Shown piece by piece: positions 34,252-43,498 of a stretch of 43,498 bases of DNA. Below the pieces are notes generated by a model that was not told the origin of the DNA, did no database searches, and saw only the letters and a program-made list of their open reading frames with translations. The translations under genes and the position numbers were made by a program. The DNA is from Planctomycetota bacterium. Its GTDB lineage: Bacteria; Planctomycetota; B15-G4; JADJEK01. Positions within the stretch are counted from its first letter, which is position 1, and the number at the start of each line of letters is the position of its first letter. The stretch is from NCBI GenBank assembly GCA_016213895.1, contig JACQZJ010000142.1:1-43498 (forward strand). Reading direction: 5' to 3'.

Positions 34252-36774
34252 CTACTTCTCCTCCGCCTCCTCGGGCATGAGCAGCACGTAGTCCACGCCG
34301 AAGTAGTAGTAGGGCGGCTCGGACTTGTCGTTGCGGCCCACGGCCTGGAGGCTGAGCAGCGCCGCGTCTCCGAGGAAGAACACGCCGAGGTCGACTTGCG
34401 GCGCGAGGTCCGAGGCCCGCTCAGCCTCGTTGAAGAGGTCCAGCTCCTCGATGACCCGGCGGCCGTCGAGCGAGATCGCGATCGTGCCATAGTCCCAGCT
34501 CTTCGTCAGACCGAGCTTCACGCGATAGCTCCCGGTCGCGGGCGTTGACACGCGGAGCTCGATCAGGTCCCCGGGCTTCGTCGCCTTGACCCAGAGGTGC
34601 GCGCCGCCGCTCCAGCGGTCGGCCGGCATGCCCTGCCGCTCGTGCTCGAGTCCCGGGCTCGCGCTCACCACGAGCAGCCCCTCGGCTTCGACCGCGCCCG
34701 GGACGATTCGCGGCGGGCCGCCGGTCTTCCGGAGCTGCACGGTCTCGAAGAGCGCCTGGCCGGGCACCACGATCTCGAGCTCGAGGTGGTGCTTCCCCGC
34801 CCGAAGCGGCACAGGATCGAACCCGAAGCCGAGGAGGCGCGGGGAGCCCGGGGTGCGCAGCACCACCACCTGCTCGCCCTCGCGCTGCAGGACCTGCCCG
34901 CCGAGCCGCGCCGAGAGGATCGGCCCGTCGTGCCGGAGAAGCGCGGTGATGTAGAGCGCGTACAGGCCCTCCTCGGGCGCCGCCACCTCGAGCGCCAGGC
35001 GCTCGGCCGCGCCCGCGCCGCTCCACGAGAGCAGCGGTCCGCCGCGCGAAAGCGCGCTCTCCTCGGCGCCCACGTCGCCGGCGCTCGCCTGGGGCGCGAG
35101 CTCGGTCGCGGGCCGGCGCGTGGCCTCGCCCTCCTCGCTCCACACGCCTTCCCCCCAGTTCGGGATCGCGGGCACGAGCAGCTCCCTCGGCTGCAGGCGC
35201 CGGTGGTCGTCGATCGCCCCGGGCCGCGCGTACCACCACGCGATCCGCCCATAGGACAGCGGCTCGACCGGCACGTGGCTCCACAGCTCGAGGAAGAGCG
35301 CGGCCGAGCGCTCGAACGGGATGTCATCCAGGATGAAGAAGCGGTGATTGCTGACGTAGCCGCAGTTCCCCGGCCCGGAGTCGAGCGGCTGCCCGCAGTA
35401 GGGATGGTCGAACAGGTCGATGCGGCTCCAGGAGTAGTTGTAGAAGTCCTCCGAGCCCGTGCCGAAGGTGGACGGCGCGCTCTCGCCGTCGATCAGGATC
35501 TTCTCGTCGCCCTCGCCCCACCAGTTACCGGAGCGATCGGGCGCGGGCAGGGGGTTCATCAGCATGCACGCCGCGCCCACCAGGCGGCCCTGTCCGATCG
35601 CCACGAGATACGGCAGATCGCAGGGCGCGGCGCCGGCCTGCGCGCGCAGCTCGTGGTCCACGCGCCAGCGCGCGCGGAAGTAGAGGCTCTGCTCGTCGAA
35701 GGGGCGCGGCCGCGTCGCGATCTCGGCGCGGCCCTGAACCGTCGCGCCGCTCAGGTTCTCGAGGCGCACGCGCGCCTCCTTCTGGAACGGCATGGGAAAG
35801 CGGCAGATCATCGTGCCGTCGCGCCGCACCGTCATGGGCACGGCCTCGAGGGGGTTCAGGCCGACGCCCGAGCCGAAGAAGTCGCCGGCCGGCGCCTCGA
35901 CCTGCGGCTCCTCAGCGCCGTCGTAGTTAATGGTAAGCAGCGTGCCGCGCAGCGCGGCGGCGCGGTCGGGTCCGGACAGGTTGAGCGCGAACCAGCAGAT
36001 CTCGCCCGCCGCCCCGCCGCCGGCCGTCCTCTCGGCCGTTTCCCCGGGCGCAAGCGCGATCTCCCAGACTTCCGCTCCTTCGGCCGCCGCGTCCTCTGCC
36101 GCCGCGCGCTCCGCGAGCCAGGCCCGGACCTGCTCGGAGAGCCCTGGCGCTGCGAAGCTCTCGACGCGCGCGCCCTTCTCGTAGCAGCGCACCTGCAGGT
36201 GGTAGAAGTGCACCTCGTTCAGGCTCCCCTCCCAGGTCACGCGCAGGCCTTCCGCGAAGGGGATGGGCAGGTAGTCGGCGTCCTGCTGCACGAAGGGATC
36301 GCGGCCGAGCCACGCGCTCGCCGCGGACATGGCGCCGAAGTGCTCGGAGCGCCGCGCCAGGAACGCGTAGGCGTCCCCCTCGTAGAGCGGCTCACTTGCA
36401 CCGTCGAGGAAGACGCGCAGGATCCCGCCCATGCCGGCTGACCAGCCGCGCACGATCGCGCCCGGCCCGTCCACCTCGGCCACGAGGTAGAGGCCGATGC
36501 CCGACTCGTCCGGCGCGCGCAGCACGCCGAGGAACGCCGGCAGAGGCTCCCCGCCGAAGCCGTCGGCGTTCGCGAACCAGGACGGCGCGTCGCGGTTCGT
36601 GGAGCGGCGGTCGAAGCTCGAGAACTGCACCGTGCGATAGGACGGCGCGGGCAGGCGGCCGAGGCGCTCGAGATCGGCCATCTCGTCAAGGAGCGTGGCC
36701 GTGGTGACCGGGGCGGCCTCGCCGCCGCTCTGGCCGAGGGCGAGGCTAAGAAGCAGGACTGCGGCGTTCAGCAT
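34252..36774 (-). CDS. secreted GH172 (DUF2961)-type glycosidase
   Basis: An 840-residue exported protein with a signal peptide (LNAAVLLLSLALGQSGGEA). The core has the DUF2961 signatures SYRTVQFSSFDRRS, then LYFRARWRVDHEL and FGTGSEDFYNYSWSRIDL with conserved Glu and Asp. Known GH172 members are fructofuranosidases and arabinofuranosidases; the glycan here is not determined. Residues about 570-820 form an added carbohydrate-binding-like beta region, the part also present as a pseudogene at 26270. ATG has GGAAGGAA upstream. It follows the Nmad3 gene by 27 bases on the same strand. Confidence 0.82.
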   Translation of the reverse strand: MLNAAVLLLSLALGQSGGEAAPVTTATLLDEMADLERLGRLPAPSYRTVQFSSFDRRSTNRDAPSWFANADGFGGEPLPAFLGVLRAPDESGIGLYLVAEVDGPGAIVRGWSAGMGGILRVFLDGASEPLYEGDAYAFLARRSEHFGAMSAASAWLGRDPFVQQDADYLPIPFAEGLRVTWEGSLNEVHFYHLQVRCYEKGARVESFAAPGLSEQVRAWLAERAAAEDAAAEGAEVWEIALAPGETAERTAGGGAAGEICWFALNLSGPDRAAALRGTLLTINYDGAEEPQVEAPAGDFFGSGVGLNPLEAVPMTVRRDGTMICRFPMPFQKEARVRLENLSGATVQGRAEIATRPRPFDEQSLYFRARWRVDHELRAQAGAAPCDLPYLVAIGQGRLVGAACMLMNPLPAPDRSGNWWGEGDEKILIDGESAPSTFGTGSEDFYNYSWSRIDLFDHPYCGQPLDSGPGNCGYVSNHRFFILDDIPFERSAALFLELWSHVPVEPLSYGRIAWWYARPGAIDDHRRLQPRELLVPAIPNWGEGVWSEEGEATRRPATELAPQASAGDVGAEESALSRGGPLLSWSGAGAAERLALEVAAPEEGLYALYITALLRHDGPILSARLGGQVLQREGEQVVVLRTPGSPRLLGFGFDPVPLRAGKHHLELEIVVPGQALFETVQLRKTGGPPRIVPGAVEAEGLLVVSASPGLEHERQGMPADRWSGGAHLWVKATKPGDLIELRVSTPATGSYRVKLGLTKSWDYGTIAISLDGRRVIEELDLFNEAERASDLAPQVDLGVFFLGDAALLSLQAVGRNDKSEPPYYYFGVDYVLLMPEEAEEK

Positions 36775-36801
36775 GGCGGACGTTCCTTCCAGTCCGCTCT
36801 T

Positions 36802-37701
36802 CTACCACGTGGCGCGCGTTCGATGAACGGGCTCGAGGGGCGTTGCCGCCGCGCCGCACGCGCCCGCGGCGAACAGCTCGGCCAGCCACGGCCGCGCCTC
36901 GGGGTAGTGATCGACGTCAAGCACGAACTCCTGCCCGCGGGCCACGGAGCGGAGGAGCAGGCGCCCGTCCTGCATTGCCCAGCGCTCGGAATCCTCGTGA
37001 TACCCGAGCGCGGGACGGCCGCGGCGAGGAGCGAACCACGTCGGAACTTCCCAGACGCTGCGGGTCTTGCCCGCCGCGCTGAGGCGCAGTCGCTCGTGGT
37101 AGCGGGCGAACGCACCGCCACCCGGCACGATGCACGGCATTCCTTGCAGCTGCATCTGCTTCGACGCCACGTACAGGGTGTTGCGGTCCCTGCCCGGCTG
37201 CCGCACATGCGGATGCGCCGCGGCCCAGCGCGGCGTGCGCGCGCTCGGAATGGCGAGAACGCGGCCCACGCGCAGCCAGCCGAAGATCACATGCTTGCCC
37301 GCAGCGCCTGGCACGAAGCGAAGTCTCCCTGCGCGCTCCTCGACCTCCCGGAACCAGCCGAAGAAGAGAAAGAGGTCTCCCTTGCCGACTCGCGCGCGGT
37401 CCAGCACGCCCTGCGCGGCGCCTGCCTGGCCGAATGCTGGCCTCCAGCGCAGTGCGCGAGGAAGCGCCTCGGCCCGAAGATCTGGATCGAGGTGCGCGCC
37501 GCAGCGCGAGCGGACCTTCCCCTTCGTCAGCTCCTCGACGATGCGGCCCACGGGCCGTCCGCTCCATGCGATCTCGGCGTAGCTCGTTTCGCTGCCCCAC
37601 TCAGGGATGGGGAGCGACAGCATCGAGCCGTCCGGGAAAACGGGGCTCGGCGTGCCGCCGGCGGAGGAATCGAAGCCCTTTCGGCTGAGGATCAGGCGCA
37701 C
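36802..37701 (-). CDS. Nmad3 (nucleotide-modification-associated domain 3) protein
   Basis: A 299-residue protein starting at GTG 37701, which has GGAGG exactly 5 bases before it; a longer ATG start at 37734 is less likely. LILSRKGFDSSAGGTPSPVF, then MLSLPIPEWGSETSYAEIAW, and CGAHLDPDLR are signatures of the Nmad3 family. The last part contains WEVPTWFAP and a C-terminal W...L helix. Nmad domains were predicted from genome context to act in DNA or nucleotide base modification; the reaction is not established. It overlaps Nmad2 by 10 bases. Confidence 0.78.
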   Translation of the reverse strand: MRLILSRKGFDSSAGGTPSPVFPDGSMLSLPIPEWGSETSYAEIAWSGRPVGRIVEELTKGKVRSRCGAHLDPDLRAEALPRALRWRPAFGQAGAAQGVLDRARVGKGDLFLFFGWFREVEERAGRLRFVPGAAGKHVIFGWLRVGRVLAIPSARTPRWAAAHPHVRQPGRDRNTLYVASKQMQLQGMPCIVPGGGAFARYHERLRLSAAGKTRSVWEVPTWFAPRRGRPALGYHEDSERWAMQDGRLLLRSVARGQEFVLDVDHYPEARPWLAELFAAGACGAAATPLEPVHRTRATW

Positions 37702-38348
37702 GAGGGCCTCCAGGAGTCGTCCTCCGCAGACCATCCGGCCGGCGGACCCAGGACTCCGCGTTCCTTGCGGGCGAAGAAGTCGTGAACTGCCGCGATCTGC
37801 TCGGGCGAGAAGCGGCAGCGGTGCCCCCGGCCGGTTCGCAGGAACTGAAGGCGTCTCGGCAGCACCGGGCCCTGGCCTCCGAAGTAGACGAAGTCACGGG
37901 ACACCAGCACGGCATTGGCGCCCGTGTCGCGGCGCCTGGCGCTCTGGCTTTCCTGATCTCTCTTGTGATCCCAGTGGGCCGATCGGAGCTGAACGAAGCC
38001 GCCGGCGCCGTCCGGCCGGTAGATGTTGTCGCCGCGCCGCCGCCTCGCGAGCGGCGACTCCCATTCCGGGCGCTTCGCTCGGAACCGCGGATCGGCCCAG
38101 TACTGCTCGAACGAGAGCCGCTCGTCCACTCGCATCACGTAGACGATCCGTTCGCATCGCCGGGAAAGGCCGATGATCACGTCTCCGGGCGCCGCGGCGC
38201 CGCGGATGCGCGGCTTGCAGCACGCCAGGGTGCACCAGCCGTGGAAGGGGTTGGGAGCGAAGCCCCCGTCTTGGACGACCACGTAGGAGAAGACGCGAGA
38301 GGGATCCCTCGTCGTTCTTCCGGGGCGGCTCACTCTCTTCCAGGACAT
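37692..38348 (-). CDS. Nmad2 (nucleotide-modification-associated domain 2) protein
   Basis: A 218-residue protein with VVVQDGGFAPNPFHGWCTLA followed by CCKPRIR, GDVIIGLSRRCERIVYVMRV, LSFEQYWADPRFRAKRPEW and RRRGDNIYRP, all typical of the Nmad2 family. A later FVYFGGQGPVLP segment and a C-terminal helical part complete it. The family is linked to nucleotide modification by gene context only. It heads a minus-strand run with Nmad3 and the GH172 gene and lies between the two sigma loci. Confidence 0.78.
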   Translation of the reverse strand: MSWKRVSRPGRTTRDPSRVFSYVVVQDGGFAPNPFHGWCTLACCKPRIRGAAAPGDVIIGLSRRCERIVYVMRVDERLSFEQYWADPRFRAKRPEWESPLARRRRGDNIYRPDGAGGFVQLRSAHWDHKRDQESQSARRRDTGANAVLVSRDFVYFGGQGPVLPRRLQFLRTGRGHRCRFSPEQIAAVHDFFARKERGVLGPPAGWSAEDDSWRPSCA

Positions 38349-38458
38349 CCCTGACTACCCGCTCGGCATCATGCCGCCTGACCCTACGGGATGCGCCTCC
38401 CTACGCCAAGGCCGATGGGGGCGGCGCGCACTTGCGGCGACCACCCGCACGGAACCCC

Positions 38459-38490
38459 TTGACAGGCGCCCGCGACCCTGTTTCGATCTT
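38459..38490 (+). promoter_or_regulatory. promoter-like block of sigma locus 2
   Basis: TTGACA (38459-38464) preceded by GGAACCCC, with TTCGAT 17 bases later and GATCTT after 20. It matches the block at 28927-28958 in spacing and in distance (96 bases) to the start codon. Confidence 0.55.
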
Positions 38491-38501
38491 GCTACACGGA
38501 G

Positions 38502-38517
38502 GCCCCGCCTTCGGGGC
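38502..38517 (+). other. 5'-leader hairpin of sigma locus 2
   Basis: GCCCCG (38502-38507) pairs with CGGGGC (38512-38517) around a CCTT loop. It lies at nearly the same distance from the start codon as the hairpin in locus 1, although the sequence differs, suggesting conserved structure. Confidence 0.45.
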
Positions 38518-38554
38518 GGCGCCGGACCCTGCGGTGGAGGATAGACAGCCTGGG

Positions 38555-39274
38555 ATGAGCGCGGACCGCGACGACCGCGACCGCTTGCCGGAGGAGCCGG
38601 ACGGCATCCAGGTCGTGCTCAACGCTTTGCGGCGCCTGAAGAAGCCGCCGCGGATCGCCCCCCGCTACGCCGCTGACCCCGACCACATCGCGGATGTGCT
38701 CCTCGACCGCGCTGACCAATTCGACGGCACGCGCTTCCTCTACCTTCTCACGGCGCTCCAGCTTGGGCGCTTCGATGAACTGGCCCGGGAAATCTGCGAG
38801 CGCAAGTACCTGATGCTCGACACCGAGGGCCTGGCTGAGGAGGCCATCGTGGCCATCTACACCGGCTACGTGGATGGCTCGCGCCAGGTGCCATTTCGAT
38901 CCTGGGCCAGGCAGATCATGCACTGGGTCGCGAAGCGCGCCTGCCACGATCCGGACCTGGCGGCCTTCCGTTCGAACGGCGGCAGCCGCGCCGAGCAGTT
39001 GGTGATGTCGATCCTCGCCGAAAAGGTCAACCAACTCGACCTCGACACGCGACGCCTGGTCTGGCTCGCGTGGATGGAGAAGCTGACCCTGCCTCAGATC
39101 GCGCGCGAGACGGCCGTGCCGTTCGAGCGCGTCGAGTGGATCCTCGCTTCGGTGATGGAATCCGCGCAGCGCGAGGTCAAGGACCTGCTGCTCGGCAGGA
39201 TCCCGTTCGGCGAGGAAGGCGGTCCCGGCGAGCGCGAGGACAGCGCGGGGCTGGAGGGCGCCGATGAACTCTGA
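38555..39274 (+). CDS. ECF-like sigma factor, locus 2
   Basis: A 239-residue paralogue of the protein at 29023, co-linear from end to end. It keeps the N-terminal LPEEPDGIQVVLNALRRL segment, the region-2-like helices (FDELAREICERKYLMLDTEG; VPFRSWARQIMHWVAKR) and the region-4-like helix-turn-helix (LVWLAWMEKLTLPQIARETA; PFERVEWILASV). Differences concentrate in the linker and C-terminal tail. It may act on the same or a diverged promoter; cross-talk is possible because the promoter-like blocks are alike. It overlaps its partner gene by 11 bases. Confidence 0.75.
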   Translation: MSADRDDRDRLPEEPDGIQVVLNALRRLKKPPRIAPRYAADPDHIADVLLDRADQFDGTRFLYLLTALQLGRFDELAREICERKYLMLDTEGLAEEAIVAIYTGYVDGSRQVPFRSWARQIMHWVAKRACHDPDLAAFRSNGGSRAEQLVMSILAEKVNQLDLDTRRLVWLAWMEKLTLPQIARETAVPFERVEWILASVMESAQREVKDLLLGRIPFGEEGGPGEREDSAGLEGADEL

Positions 39275-40280
39275 GCCCGTGCCCGTGCCCGTGAGGGACC
39301 TGCTCTGGCGCCTGCCCGAGCTGCTCGAGGGACCCGAGCCGGTCTTGAGCCGGCCCAAGGTGCGCGAGTACCTGAAGAGCGATCCGGATGCTGCCATGGC
39401 CATCGCCGTGGTTGCCGAGATGTCTCGCACCATGAGAGAAGCTTCGGCGCTCCTCCGCTCCCGCCCTCCCGCCGGCCGCCGCTCCCCTGCCCTGGCCATC
39501 GAGACGGCCCGCCGCTGCTTCAGGAAGCAGCTCGTGGATCTTCTCTTCGAGCTCGGCATCGTGGAGTTCTGGCGAGCGACCCAGCAGGCGGGAGTGCCGT
39601 TCTTCTCTGACGCTCTGCGGGATGTGCCTGCAACGAAGCCCCCCGCCGAAGACGTCCTGCCGCGCATCGCCGATGTGCTCGGCATGAACCTGGCCTCCAT
39701 CTGGCCAGCGCAAGAAGCCGGGGGTCCTCTGCCCGAAGTCCTCCGCGCGGGAGAGTCACCATCCCTGGCCCACGCTGAGCGCCTGATGAACGCATGCGAC
39801 GCGCTCATCCCGGACCTCCCCGGCGTACGCTTCTTCCGCCTCCTCATCCCGCAGCTCCAGGGAAGGCCCGTCCTGCCGTCTGCCTGGCTCGACTTCGTTC
39901 GCACCGCGGATGGGGCGTTCGACAAGCACGCCGCGCTCATCCAGGCGGGGCACCTTCTGTTCCTCGCGGGTGACCTACGCGCGTCCGTGCAGGCGAATGA
40001 ACTCGCTCTGCGGCACTGCCCGAGTTCCCCCTTCCCGCCCTATTTCATTGCGCTGTATGGTGCCCTCGCGGGAGAGGAGGCAGCGCTCGCCGATCGCTTG
40101 TGTCGCTGGTCGGAGTGCATCCGTGCTTCCAGCTCTCTGCTGTTGGCCGCGGTGACGCAGGTGCGTCACGACCGTTTGCTCTGGAAGAGGCTCGCTGTCC
40201 GCTCGGCGAAACCGGCCTCTCATGCCCTGTCGCGCTTGCCTCCGGCAATCGCGAACGCCCTCGACGAGGTCCTCCGATGA
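39264..40280 (+). CDS. sigma-partner protein, locus 2, unknown family
   Basis: A 338-residue paralogue of the partner at 29732. MNSEPVPVPVRDLLWRLPEL, GPEPVLSRPKVREYLKSDP and the helical middle (IETARRCFRKQLVDLLFELG) align closely. The C-terminal third again looks TPR-like (AALIQAGHLLFLAGDLRASV; LRHCPSSPFPPYFIALYGAL). No transmembrane segment or zinc motif is present. It starts inside the sigma gene and overlaps the small ORF by 3-4 bases. Confidence 0.65.
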   Translation: MNSEPVPVPVRDLLWRLPELLEGPEPVLSRPKVREYLKSDPDAAMAIAVVAEMSRTMREASALLRSRPPAGRRSPALAIETARRCFRKQLVDLLFELGIVEFWRATQQAGVPFFSDALRDVPATKPPAEDVLPRIADVLGMNLASIWPAQEAGGPLPEVLRAGESPSLAHAERLMNACDALIPDLPGVRFFRLLIPQLQGRPVLPSAWLDFVRTADGAFDKHAALIQAGHLLFLAGDLRASVQANELALRHCPSSPFPPYFIALYGALAGEEAALADRLCRWSECIRASSSLLLAAVTQVRHDRLLWKRLAVRSAKPASHALSRLPPAIANALDEVLR

Positions 40281-40360
40281 TGGCGCGCCGCTTCTTCTTC
40301 CTCGTCCTGCTGCTGCTCTTCCTCGCTCCGGCGCCGGCTCAGTCCGAGGGACTCCGGTAG
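40277..40360 (+). CDS. micro-ORF, signal peptide only, locus 2
   Basis: A 27-residue ORF (MMARRFFFLVLLLLFLAPAP, then AQSEGLR and TAG). It corresponds to the small secreted peptide of locus 1 but stops right after the signal peptide; its downstream sequence retains a weak likeness to the longer version. The ATG overlaps the partner stop. It may be a leader peptide, or a truncated gene. Confidence 0.45.
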   Translation: MMARRFFFLVLLLLFLAPAPAQSEGLR

Positions 40361-40415
40361 GCGGGGGCGCCCGAACAAACGCCCCGCTGAAGAACCCCGC
40401 CCCCTGAACCCACCG

Positions 40416-43400
40416 TGACTCCGCTGAACTCGCTGCGCAAGCTGGGCGTCACGGGGCTTCTGCTGGCCGCGCTGATCCTCGTCGGTTTCTTGGCCGTAAG
40501 GCCGTTCATCTCCGGGGACAGGCGGCCCGAGGAACCGGCGCCTTCCGTTGCGCCGCGGGTTGAACCCAGCGTAGCGCTCGCTCCAGCCGCTGACGAATCG
40601 GATGATCAGGCGAGCGCGGCGCCCGCGCGCGCGGCTGCCGCCACCTCCCGCACCTTCCGCTTCCTCTTGAACGACCAGCCCGCCGCCGACACGGAGTTCG
40701 CCCTCCTTCCCTGGGACGACGAGATCGCCCTCGCCGCGCGCTCGCACATCGGCCTGCCCAAGAGCCTCATCGCTCGCCTGGCCCAGCGCTTCGTCACCGG
40801 CGCCTCGGGCGAGGCCTCGGTGGACGTTCCGTCCGTACCCTTCTTCCTGGCCGCTCGCGCGCCCGGATCCGCGCCCTTTGGCCAGCGCTTCGACCGCCTT
40901 CTCGAGAGCGTCTCGCTTGCGCTACCCCCGGAACAGCGCCTGCACGGCATCGTCGTCAACAGCATCGACGAGCCCGTCAGCGGCGTGACCGTGCTTGCGC
41001 ACCGCGCCTTCCAGGATGAGTACGTCTACGACCGCATCCGCGACGACGATCAGCGCACCGCGGGCATGTTCTTCGAGAGCATCGCCCCGGCGCTCGCCGG
41101 CGGCTCGTTCGACGTGGGTGGGCTCCCGGCCGCCCGCGTCTTCGTCATCGCCCTCGCTGGCCAGAAGACCTCCGAGCGCCGCGTCGACTTCGTGCTGCCC
41201 TCCGAGGAGGTGTGCGAGCTGATGCTGCGCGACGCCATCACCTGGAGGGGGCTCGTGGCAGACGAGGCCACGGGGCAGCCGCTCGAAGGAGCACAAGTCT
41301 CGTCGTTCGAGCGCAAGGGCGACCTCAGCATGTTCCAGCACGTCGTGACCACGACCGATGCTCTCGGCCGCTTCGAGCTCGCTGGCGTGCCCGCCGCGGC
41401 AGACCTGTTCGGCTTGTGCGTCTCTCGCAGGGACTACGCCACCTACATGCGGCGCCTCGAACCGACCGTCGTCGAGCGCAGCGAGGACCTGTTCGTGCCC
41501 CTGAAGAGGGCCTGCTCCGTTGCAGGCGTGGTGCGCTCGCTGAAGGGAGAGCCTCTCGCCGGCGTGTGGGTGCAGGTGCATCAGGATGGCACCTTCGACC
41601 TCGTGGACTACACGCAGACCGACGCCAGCGGCCGCTTCGCCATCGAGTTCGTCGCCCCTGGCGAGCGCTACGCGCTGGTCGGCTCGGGCCAGGGCTACCA
41701 CATCGCCATTCAGGAGGGAGTCGAGATCTGCTCCGTGTTCGAACACGAGATCCTGCTCGACCCCCTGCCTTCGCTCCGCGGGCGCGTGCTCGTCGAGGAC
41801 TACCCGGTTGAGCGCGGCATCGCGCGGGTCTTCCAAGAGGACCGTGCGGGCAATCGTCTCCTCCAAGCCACGGCCGACGTCGCTCCGGCGACCGGCGAAT
41901 TTGAGTTCCCCTTCCTGGACGCAGGCCGCTACGTGCTCGATGTCTCCGCCTCCTGCTATGCGCCCCTTCGCGTCGCCGATGTGCCGGTCCAGGCCGAGAC
42001 GGATATAAACTCCATCGAGGTGACCTTACGGCGCGGCGCAACCCTGCGCGGCACGGTGTTCGCGCGCGGCACTCGCCAGGTGATCATCGGCGCCAAGGTG
42101 ACGCTTGGCGATGAGTTGTTGGACGGCGACATCGTCGGCCCCCTTCCCGGGGCGCCCGCCGCCGTGACGGACGGCAACGGCGAGTATCTCCTCGAGAACG
42201 TACCGGTGGGCACAGCCAGGAAGCTCTTCGTAGACCACCCCGACTACAGCGTCGGCACGGCCGTGCTGTTCCTGGAGGAGGGCTCGCTCTCTGCCCGCCT
42301 GGACGTCGAGCTGACGCGTGCGTGCCTCGTCACGGCAACGGTCACGGATGAACTGGGCCGCCGGTTCATGTCCATCGACGGCACTGCCTACACTTCCCAG
42401 GGAGAGCAGCGCGACATCTGGGACTCGTCGGGCATCCTCCGCTTCGATCGACTGCCGCCGGGGAATACCGCCATACAGGCTGGTGTCTCGGCGGGAACGC
42501 GCGCGGATCTCCGTGACCGGCGCATGGCCCAGCGGTTCGAGCTGGCCGAGGGGGAAACGCGCGCGCTCACCTTCTCCCTGGCCGGCGGCGGCCGCGTCCA
42601 CGGCCGCCTCGTCGGACCAGCCGCAAGCCCCCTCTTTCGCCGGCTCTGGGTCCTGTCCTCGCTGGCGGAACACCCCGACCTCGTCGACCAGGCCACGTCT
42701 CCCGACCATCACGGGTACTACGTCCTCTCGGGAATCGCCCCGGGCCGGCGCGTCGTGTACGTGGAACCAGCCGATGCAGGCACAGGTTTCCGCGTGTCCA
42801 GGACAGTGGACCTGCTGCCAGGAAGCGACATCAAGCTGGACTTCCCGCTGCCCCTTTCCGGCATGCAGGGCACGGTGTCCGCGCGCGGCGGCGGTCCTGT
42901 GGTCGGCGCGCGAATTCAGATGCTGCCGCGCGACCCGGCGGCGAGCGCGCCCGCCGAGACCCCCTACCCCTTCCGCCTCGATACGCGCTCGAACGAGTCG
43001 GGCGCGTACCAGATCGTCGGCGCCCAGCCCGGATCCTACGCCTTCTCCGTCAAGGCCGCGGGCTTCGCCTGCGAGGAGGGGATGATCCAGATCGCCGACG
43101 AGGAGGCCGTTGTCCAGCAGAACATCGTCCTCGAGAAGGAGGCGCGCCTCGAGGTCGTGCTCTCGGACCGGGCCGGCTCGCCCGTCCTTTCCACGGCGTG
43201 CACCGTGGAGCGCGCCGACGGCGCCTCGCTCCAGCCCCTGCGCGCGCTCCCGGAACTCCTCCCGGACAGACTCGTCTTCGAGGGCGCCGCTACCGCCCTC
43301 TATCGCGCGCGGGTGCGGGCCGAGGGCTTCTTCCCCGCCGAGCAGACCGCCTCCTGCACATCCGGTACGACCACCACCCTGCCGATCACCCTGCGCCAGC

Positions 43401-43498
43401 CGGGCTCGCTCGTCATCCGCCTCGTCTCGCCCGCGGCCCTGCCCGCGGCGCAGGTCGCGCTCGACGTCCTCGATCTCGAGACCGGCGCGCGCGCCGCG
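40416..43498 (+). CDS. giant membrane-anchored carboxypeptidase-regulatory-like repeat protein, locus 2 (partial)
   Basis: The frame is open from GTG 40416 to the window end, more than 1020 codons with no stop. After a short N-terminus there is one membrane helix (GVTGLLLAALILVGFLAV, about residues 11-28), an acidic Ala/Pro-rich stalk, then repeats aligned one for one with the protein at 30939: PFFLAARAPGSAPFG, VSGVTVLAHRAFQDEYVYD, LVADEATGQPLEGAQVSSF, LRGRVLVEDYPVERG, TLRGTVFARGTRQVIIGAKV, and LEVVLSDRAGSPV. Repeat cores are conserved, while loops and the stalk have diverged. It is separated from the micro-ORF by 55 bases, unlike the overlap in locus 1. The C-terminus lies outside the window. 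Confidence 0.7.

Overview
The window is high-GC DNA from a Gram-negative-type (diderm) bacterium: it has KDO-pathway genes (kdsD, kdsC) and an LPS-export pair (an LptC/LptA-like giant and LptD). Two tandem loci of ECF sigma factor plus giant carboxypeptidase-regulatory-like repeat protein, GH172/DUF2961 enzymes and a reverse-orientation integron together suggest Planctomycetota or a related uncultivated phylum. That placement is an inference; there is no rRNA gene to confirm it.

Left region (1-9.1 kb) is accessory. An integron integrase gene (minus strand, 2447-3520) runs toward its own cassettes, the reverse of the usual layout. Two attC sites (590-649 and 1142-1209) bound a TIR/deoxyribosyltransferase-like effector cassette and a two-gene cassette. 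Next come a decayed glycoside-hydrolase gene, an AlbA_2/Schlafen-type ATPase-regulator gene with a tiny downstream ORF, the collapsed end of a nuclease/helicase gene, and a LeuA-like HMGL-family enzyme.

Core region (8.3-23.6 kb). A minus-strand housekeeping run reads M50 protease, scpA, trxA, fmt, rsmB and a sugar-phosphate-isomerase-like gene; rsmB carries an in-frame TGA. Divergent from it is kdsD-kdsC-lptC/A-lptD, nearly every junction overlapping or touching, followed by a Cu+-exporting P-type ATPase.

Debris belt (23.6-28.9 kb). Small membrane and zinc-ribbon genes are followed by toxin-antitoxin-like genes (DUF433 with an internally deleted DUF5615; Phd with a PIN toxin; DUF2283 with a BECR-like RNase), a GH172 pseudogene, a 65-bp lptD-like scrap, a transposase tail and a decayed second integron integrase. 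This stretch looks like a repeated site of insertion and deletion.

Right region (28.9-43.5 kb) is the most distinctive. The same four-gene locus occurs twice in the same direction: ECF-like sigma factor, a soluble partner of about 338 residues, a tiny signal-peptide ORF, and a membrane-anchored giant of more than 1000 residues. Each copy has the same promoter-like block and hairpin leader at identical spacing. Between the copies, on the opposite strand, lie Nmad2, Nmad3 and a full-length GH172-type enzyme. The likely logic is a sigma factor that switches on its own operon and a large cell-surface stalk; the partner may be the control protein. This is inferred from layout only.
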